The notes under the pieces: generated by a model | What the model was told of the DNA's origin: nothing | Database searches by the model: none | What the model saw: the letters and a program-made list of their open reading frames with translations, nothing else | Assembly (NCBI GenBank): GCA_026987795.1 | Contig: JALSMF010000369.1 | Coordinates: 1 to 10,454 of the forward strand | Reading direction: 5' to 3' | Length of the DNA: 10,454 nt | Origin: Bacteroidales bacterium | Lineage (GTDB): Bacteria > Bacteroidota > Bacteroidia > Bacteroidales > JAADGE01 | Program-made: the position numbers and the translations under genes | In this document: positions 5,732-10,454 of the stretch, one piece after another | How positions within the stretch are numbered: position 1 is the stretch's first letter | How the letters are laid out: every line of letters begins with the position of its first letter

Positions 5732-8456
5732 TGAGATATTAGAAAACAGCAAATCGCTCGAGAAACTATTTGAAAATCAACCGGAATATCTTGCACATAC
5801 CCATTTCTCAAAAAACAGCGAAATATTATACGAACACATCATAAAAGTTAAAGATTATTTTTTGAGAATAATTGAATTAAATAATTTAGAACCGATTATA
5901 AACCGGTTAATTAATAAAATTTTCAATGAAGATATTGATATTGGTAATTATTTAAAAACTCTTTTCTATCGAGTTATTCTTTTTCACGATTTTGGTAAAG
6001 TAAATCCAAACTTTCAGGCAGAAAGAATGGGTAATAATGAATTTAAAAAAGACAATACAATTAAAATAGGTTATGAACATTCGTTTTTAAGTGCTTATTG
6101 CTTTTTAAACTATTCTATTGATACTATTCCAAACAATATTTTGAAAGAATACCGTCCTTTCCTATATACTTTTTCTTTTTTGTTTTCAATTCCGATACTT
6201 AAACACCATTCGGTATTTATTGAAAAGGATTATAAGTTTTCTTCCGATAAAATTAACAGTATTCATAAATTATTAAATGGGTTTGATTTTACAATTACAA
6301 AGGACCAGATCATTAAATTAATTAATTATGAAAGTTCTGAAAACGATAAGAATCTATGGGCAGTATTTAAAGGGGTTGCACAAAGAAAAAATATAGACTA
6401 TTTCGCACTTTTTGCACTTCTTAAACTAAATTATTCACTCTTAACAGCTGCTGATTATTATGCAACTTCCGACTATATGAACGATTTGCAGTTTAAAACA
6501 GAAACGGATTTCGGCTTACTCACAGAAGAACTAAAAAATAAAATAAATTCATATTTTACCGATAACGAAAAAGCAACTTACAACAAACAACTTGTAGAAA
6601 ATACGGACTTTTTTTTAAACTATTCATTTGAGAATTTGCAGGAAAAGAGCAATGAAAACTTAAATATATTACGTCAAAAACTCGGGGCAGAAGTTCTTAC
6701 AAATATTGAAAAACATAGGGATAAGCATATTTTTTACATCGAAGCACCTACCGGCGGCGGTAAAACTAATATGTCGATGATTGCCGTATATAAAATGCTG
6801 CAAATGCATTCTGAAATAAACAAAATATTTTATGTGTTTCCTTTTACTACGCTTATCACACAGACTTCAAAAGCCATAAAAGACACCTTAGGGTTAAGCG
6901 AAAATGAAGTTGCCGAGGTGCATTCAAAAGCAGGGTTTAAAACAAAAAATCATAATGAGGAAGATGCAAAATACGGCAATGAAAAACGCAATCAAATTGA
7001 TAATCTGTTTGTTAACTATCCGCTTACGCTTTTAACGCATATTAAGTTTTTTGATATTTTAAAATCAAATAGGAAAGATACAAACTACATTTTACACCGT
7101 TTGGCAAATTCCATAGTGATTATTGACGAGCTACAAGCCTACTCACCGGAACATTGGGATAAAATAAAGTTTTACATTGCAAAATATGCCGAATATTTCA
7201 ATATACGTTTTATTATTATGTCGGCAACTTTGCCTAAAATTGATAGAATAAAAATGGCATTTGATACGCATTTTGAACCTTTAATTGATGATGCTAAAAA
7301 ATATTTACAAAATCCCAATTTTGCAGAAAGAGTGTCAGTAAAAACTGATTTATTAGAAAAAAATAAAATTGATTTAGAAGAACTATCCGGCATCTTACTT
7401 GAAAAATCAAAGGATTATGCACAAAACCGAACAGATAATTATCAAGGAAGTATTTATACTGTAATAGAATTTATTTTCAAAAAAACGGCAAGCCGATTTT
7501 ATGATATAATTATTGGCAAACACAAGGTTTTTTTCGATGAAATTTTTGTTCTTTCGGGAACAATTATAGAACCTCGCCGAAAATATATAATTGAATATTT
7601 AAAAGATGAAAATAATAGGAAAAAGAAAATTCTTTTGATAACAACACAAGTAGTGGAAGCCGGTGTGGATATTGATATGGATTTAGGGTTTAAAAATCAG
7701 TCGCTTATTGACAGTGACGAACAACTTGCAGGGCGTATAAACAGAAATGTCAAAAAGAAAAATTGCGAACTATGGCTTTTTAGGGCAGACACGGCAAAAT
7801 CTATCTACGGAAAAGATTTAAGGTACGATGTTACCGCAAATTTTAATACTGATTATGTTTATGAAATATTAACTAAAAAGAATTTTGATGCATTATACGA
7901 AAGAGTATTTGAAGAAATTGATAAACTAAATACTTCAGGTTATAAAACCAATTTCAATACCTATAAATCGAATTTTGAAAAGATAAATTTCAGAAAGATA
8001 AATGAAGATTTTAAACTAATAGATAGTCAAAATATTTCTGTTTTCGTACCTGCTGATATTGATATTCATTGTTATGGAAGCGAGAATAATTTTTCGGAAA
8101 GCGAAATCAAATTTATAAAAGATAATAATTGTTTACACAACGAAAACCAAGTTTCTGGCGAAAAAATTTGGAATTTATATGTATCACTCATTCAAAATAA
8201 AGAAAAGCGGTTTTCGCCGGATGTGAAAATTCTTAACGGAATAATGTCAAAGTTTGTATTTTCAGTGTTTCTTAAAACAGCTGACAGCTTAAAAGAATTT
8301 TGCGAGTATAATGAAGATTTTGGAGATTTTAAATATTTCCAATATCTGAAATTAAGAAAAGAAGAAATAAATCAAAGTGATGAAACAGATAAAGTTTACA
8401 GCTTAGAAAGTGGAATTAATGAGGATAAATTAAATATTGAGTATGGGATAATTTAA
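5709..8456 (+). CDS. cas3: Cas3 HD nuclease-helicase
   Basis: A 915-aa single-chain Cas3, recruited by target-bound Cascade to nick and degrade DNA in the 3'-5' direction. The N-terminal HD nuclease domain (about 1-270) has YEHIIKV (His43), LFHDFGKVNPNFQ (His93, Asp94, Lys97), GYEHSFLS (His124), KHHSVF (His166, His167) and TAADYYATSDY (Asp249), so the metal site looks complete. The superfamily 2 helicase part has motif I EAPTGGGKT (345-353), motif II IIDELQAY (471-478; DELQ rather than DEVH, as in some I-B Cas3 proteins), motif III MSATLP (504-509), TTQVVEAGVDIDMD (645-658) and motif VI QLAGRINRN (672-680). A C-terminal accessory domain (about 740-915) follows. It starts inside the end of cas5 with a 23-base overlap. 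No truncation or frameshift is seen. Its TAA overlaps an ATG (TAATG), a hint that another gene was once coupled downstream. Confidence 0.96.
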   Translation: MESYKSFDEILENSKSLEKLFENQPEYLAHTHFSKNSEILYEHIIKVKDYFLRIIELNNLEPIINRLINKIFNEDIDIGNYLKTLFYRVILFHDFGKVNPNFQAERMGNNEFKKDNTIKIGYEHSFLSAYCFLNYSIDTIPNNILKEYRPFLYTFSFLFSIPILKHHSVFIEKDYKFSSDKINSIHKLLNGFDFTITKDQIIKLINYESSENDKNLWAVFKGVAQRKNIDYFALFALLKLNYSLLTAADYYATSDYMNDLQFKTETDFGLLTEELKNKINSYFTDNEKATYNKQLVENTDFFLNYSFENLQEKSNENLNILRQKLGAEVLTNIEKHRDKHIFYIEAPTGGGKTNMSMIAVYKMLQMHSEINKIFYVFPFTTLITQTSKAIKDTLGLSENEVAEVHSKAGFKTKNHNEEDAKYGNEKRNQIDNLFVNYPLTLLTHIKFFDILKSNRKDTNYILHRLANSIVIIDELQAYSPEHWDKIKFYIAKYAEYFNIRFIIMSATLPKIDRIKMAFDTHFEPLIDDAKKYLQNPNFAERVSVKTDLLEKNKIDLEELSGILLEKSKDYAQNRTDNYQGSIYTVIEFIFKKTASRFYDIIIGKHKVFFDEIFVLSGTIIEPRRKYIIEYLKDENNRKKKILLITTQVVEAGVDIDMDLGFKNQSLIDSDEQLAGRINRNVKKKNCELWLFRADTAKSIYGKDLRYDVTANFNTDYVYEILTKKNFDALYERVFEEIDKLNTSGYKTNFNTYKSNFEKINFRKINEDFKLIDSQNISVFVPADIDIHCYGSENNFSESEIKFIKDNNCLHNENQVSGEKIWNLYVSLIQNKEKRFSPDVKILNGIMSKFVFSVFLKTADSLKEFCEYNEDFGDFKYFQYLKLRKEEINQSDETDKVYSLESGINEDKLNIEYGII

Positions 8457-8516
8457 TGCAAATTTAAGCAGAGAATGGCAAAAAAAGGAGATATTAACAA
8501 ATAAATAAGATAATCA
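8456..8516 (+). other. Gap after cas3 with a start codon and at once a stop: possible cas4 scar
   Basis: The cas3 stop forms TAATG (8454-8458). The frame opened there reads ATG CAA ATT TAA, that is Met-Gln-Ile-stop. In many I-B operons cas4 follows cas3 directly, and its product often begins with Met-x-Ile/Ala-Thr/Ser-Gly-Thr-like sequence, so this may be the truncated beginning of cas4. A second mini-frame, MAKKGDINK at 8475-8504, carries AAAAGGAG but is too short to call a gene. Otherwise the gap looks like an A-rich leader for the next gene, without an obvious TAnnTTTG promoter or terminator. Three codons are very little evidence. Confidence 0.2.
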
Positions 8517-9950
8517 ATGACATTTAAAGAAATATACGACAAAACACCTGATGATTTTAAAACAGATTTTTTGTATCAGGTTCTTAATGAAAATTCTCGA
8601 TTGAAAAATAAGTTTCTGGAAAGTATTCCTTCGGTGAAAGAGGTGGCAACTCAGGAGATAATTGCTTATGATGATTTTAAAAATATGGTCGATGCGGCGT
8701 ACAATGATTTTTTGGAACTATTACAAGATATTGATCTTGCAAATCTTGACTGGGAAGATTATACACCATCGCATAGTGGGTATATTCCGGAATGGGAAGC
8801 TCTTACCGAGTTGGGTGAGCAAGAAGTTGAAAATGTGCTTGGCGGATTTAAGGATGAAATGATTTCAAAGCTTTTGCAGGGAAATATCACGGAAATCGTT
8901 TCTGATTTTTTAGCATTTTATCAAGCAGCTGCCGATGCCGATATTGACGACCCTGAGTATTGTTTCGAAACAATAAATGACTATCTTGTTGATACACAAC
9001 TTAGAGAATGGATAATGAAGGCAATCGGTAAAATACCTTTTACTCGCCTTAATGATGATAATGTAATAAATGTAATAAAATTGTTTTTTGAATATTACCA
9101 TAACAATAAACAAGACAACCTGAATGAGATAAGGTTTTTTGAAGATTTTTTAATCAGCATATTGGATAGTATTTCCGACAAAAGTAAAATACTTTATTTC
9201 GAACAATTCTCAAAGATTGATAAAAAATATTGTCCCTTGTTTGTTTCTGCTGTTATGAAATATAATACCGGTAATAATAATCGTGAGGCGATATTACGGG
9301 AGTTGATGTTTACTGATAAAAATATCGGAGAAGAATTACTCAAATATTATTTGGAGAACAAAGAGACCGGTAAATATCTTGAAACTGCAAAGCAGCTTTA
9401 TGAAACAGATAAAGAGTTTTGGGCACAAAAGGTTTGCAGTCATATTTCACCTGACGATGACAGGGACTTTTTTGTTGAAGTTAATTTTCAGTGTTATTTA
9501 AAAACAGCTGAAATAACTTATTATAAAAAAATCAAGTCTTTACTTTCATCATCTGAAAAAGAAAATTTTATTAACAGGATACACCGCAACACTTTATTGA
9601 AAATTAAAATATATGAAGTAGATAAAGAGTTTGATAAAATTAAGGAAATAGTAAATAAAATTGATGTGGATTCATGGTATTTTAGTAAAGAAATCATGTT
9701 GCCTATTATAAATGTTTATCAGGAATTTTGTTTTAATAAAATCGCTAAAAAGATAGATAAAATAATGTCAGGTGAAAAGCGAAATCGTTATTCTTATCAA
9801 AATATTGTTGAATGGATTTTTTTTGCTGAAAAAGTACCTGCGCATAGGGATTCAGTTGAAGCCCTTGTAAATAAGCTTTATACACATAAACCGCCACTGC
9901 CTGCACTGAAAGACGAATTCAGAAAAGCGGGATTGGTGGATAAATTTTAA
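8517..9950 (+). CDS. Uncharacterised 477-aa, probably all-helical protein
   Basis: I do not recognise a named family. The product is soluble, with no signal peptide or membrane segment. Its N-terminal 150 residues are very acidic (for example AAADADIDDPEYC around 137-149), and the rest is a run of amphipathic Leu/Ile/Phe-rich helices with Lys/Glu surfaces and alternating aromatic residues, suggesting an alpha-solenoid or HEAT/TPR-like scaffold. It ends in HKPPLPALKDEFRKAGLV, a Pro-containing turn and basic helix that faintly recalls the C-termini of SWIM-type zinc-finger proteins; no CxC...CxH motif is present. No nuclease or nucleotide-binding motif is seen. It sits 60 bases after cas3, where cas4 would normally be, and 32 bases before a coiled-coil gene on the same strand, so those two probably act together. 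The coding frame is certain; a role in CRISPR immunity is not shown. Confidence 0.85.
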   Translation: MTFKEIYDKTPDDFKTDFLYQVLNENSRLKNKFLESIPSVKEVATQEIIAYDDFKNMVDAAYNDFLELLQDIDLANLDWEDYTPSHSGYIPEWEALTELGEQEVENVLGGFKDEMISKLLQGNITEIVSDFLAFYQAAADADIDDPEYCFETINDYLVDTQLREWIMKAIGKIPFTRLNDDNVINVIKLFFEYYHNNKQDNLNEIRFFEDFLISILDSISDKSKILYFEQFSKIDKKYCPLFVSAVMKYNTGNNNREAILRELMFTDKNIGEELLKYYLENKETGKYLETAKQLYETDKEFWAQKVCSHISPDDDRDFFVEVNFQCYLKTAEITYYKKIKSLLSSSEKENFINRIHRNTLLKIKIYEVDKEFDKIKEIVNKIDVDSWYFSKEIMLPIINVYQEFCFNKIAKKIDKIMSGEKRNRYSYQNIVEWIFFAEKVPAHRDSVEALVNKLYTHKPPLPALKDEFRKAGLVDKF

Positions 9951-9982
9951 TAAATTATTTTTTAACAATTAATATTAACAAA

Positions 9983-10454
9983 ATGGAACAAGAAATTTCG
10001 TCAAAAAACACAAAAGCACAAATTCTGGAAGCTTATGAAAAACTTTTAAAGAAAGTGCAAGAGGCAAAAGCCGATGTGCCTAAAAAGGTTCAGGAAGAAA
10101 AACAACGCAAAGAAACCGTTGATAAAGTTGCCGATATTTCAAACAAAAGTATTGTTAAAGAAATTGGTAATTTGCGTTCAAATTTGAATAACACGCTTGA
10201 AGATTTAGAGCAAAATCTTTTAGATGAGTTTAAAAAATTAGAAGAAATAAGACAGGCTATTGCCATTGAAAAACAGAATCTTAAAGATTTATATGAACTA
10301 TCGGCAACAACCGATTCTTTAGCAGCAATGCTTTTGACTCAAAAAGAACAAAAAGAAAATTTTGAAGCTGAAATAAATGCTAAAAAAGAAGCTTTTGAGT
10401 TGGAAATGAAAGAACTAAAAGCTTCATGGCAAGCCGAAAAAGAAAAAACACTAA
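9983..10454 (+). CDS. Coiled-coil protein, N-terminal part (runs off the window)
   Basis: An open frame from the ATG at 9983 to the last base gives 157 residues with no stop. After a short Ser/Asn-rich start, TKAQILEAYEKLLKKVQEAK (10-29) begins a nearly continuous heptad-rich helix high in Glu, Lys, Leu and Gln (about 48-106). A short break follows around SATTDSLAAM (107-116), then another charged helix to the edge. There is no signal peptide or membrane segment in the visible part. It resembles long cytoplasmic coiled-coil proteins; SMC-like proteins have an N-terminal Walker A, which is absent here, so an SMC ATPase is unlikely. It follows the 477-aa gene by 32 bases with no promoter-like element between and is most likely cotranscribed. 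Function unknown. Confidence 0.85.
   Translation, partial: MEQEISSKNTKAQILEAYEKLLKKVQEAKADVPKKVQEEKQRKETVDKVADISNKSIVKEIGNLRSNLNNTLEDLEQNLLDEFKKLEEIRQAIAIEKQNLKDLYELSATTDSLAAMLLTQKEQKENFEAEINAKKEAFELEMKELKASWQAEKEKTL

Noticed and set aside
8475..8504. Nine-codon frame MAKKGDINK before the 477-aa gene
   Set aside because: Too short to support as a gene; its AAAAGGAG lies inside the frame and may only be part of the A-rich leader.
1..10454. CRISPR array or tRNA genes
   Set aside because: No regularly spaced repeats of 25-40 bases and no cloverleaf-like segment were seen. The only repeat-like stretch is the single degenerate candidate at 3158-3187.
9983..10454. SMC or Rad50-type ATPase
   Set aside because: The visible N-terminus has no Walker A motif, which would come first in those proteins; only the coiled coil can be supported.

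Overview
The window is AT-rich (about 30% GC by eye). It has A-rich leaders instead of Shine-Dalgarno sites and a TAnnTTTG-type promoter element. With the style of its Cas proteins, this suggests a member of the Bacteroidota; genus and species cannot be told from here. All genes lie on the + strand.

Bases 2-8456 are most of a type I-B CRISPR-Cas interference operon in the order cas6 (3' end only), cas8b, cas7, cas5, cas3. Cas6 would cut the pre-crRNA. Cas8b, Cas7 and Cas5 would form Cascade around the crRNA, possibly with a Cas11 small subunit made from an internal start in cas8b. Cas3 (HD nuclease plus helicase) would destroy the target. No CRISPR array and no complete cas4, cas1 or cas2 is present.

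The operon is interrupted between cas7 and cas5 by a two-gene AbiE-type (type IV) toxin-antitoxin module: abiEi at 3263-4033 and abiEii at 4035-4925. The 182-base gap before it holds a promoter-like element, a perfect 11-bp inverted repeat (3187-3197 / 3212-3222), and further copies of its TTTTGTGG core. This looks like an AbiEi autoregulation region. A second, more speculative reading also fits. The left arm directly follows a 30-base stretch resembling a degenerate I-B CRISPR repeat, and the right arm would be a seed match flanked by TTC. That is the layout expected of a CreTA-like, Cascade-repressed toxin promoter. Whichever applies, a toxin module sits inside the effector operon and its transcription should run into cas5-cas3.

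After cas3 (8457-10454) the expected adaptation genes are absent. A TAATG stop/start overlap at the end of cas3 opens a frame reading Met-Gln-Ile and then stops, possibly a scar of a displaced cas4. Next come a 477-aa, probably all-helical protein of unknown function and the start of a long coiled-coil protein that leaves the window. These may be a second inserted accessory module.
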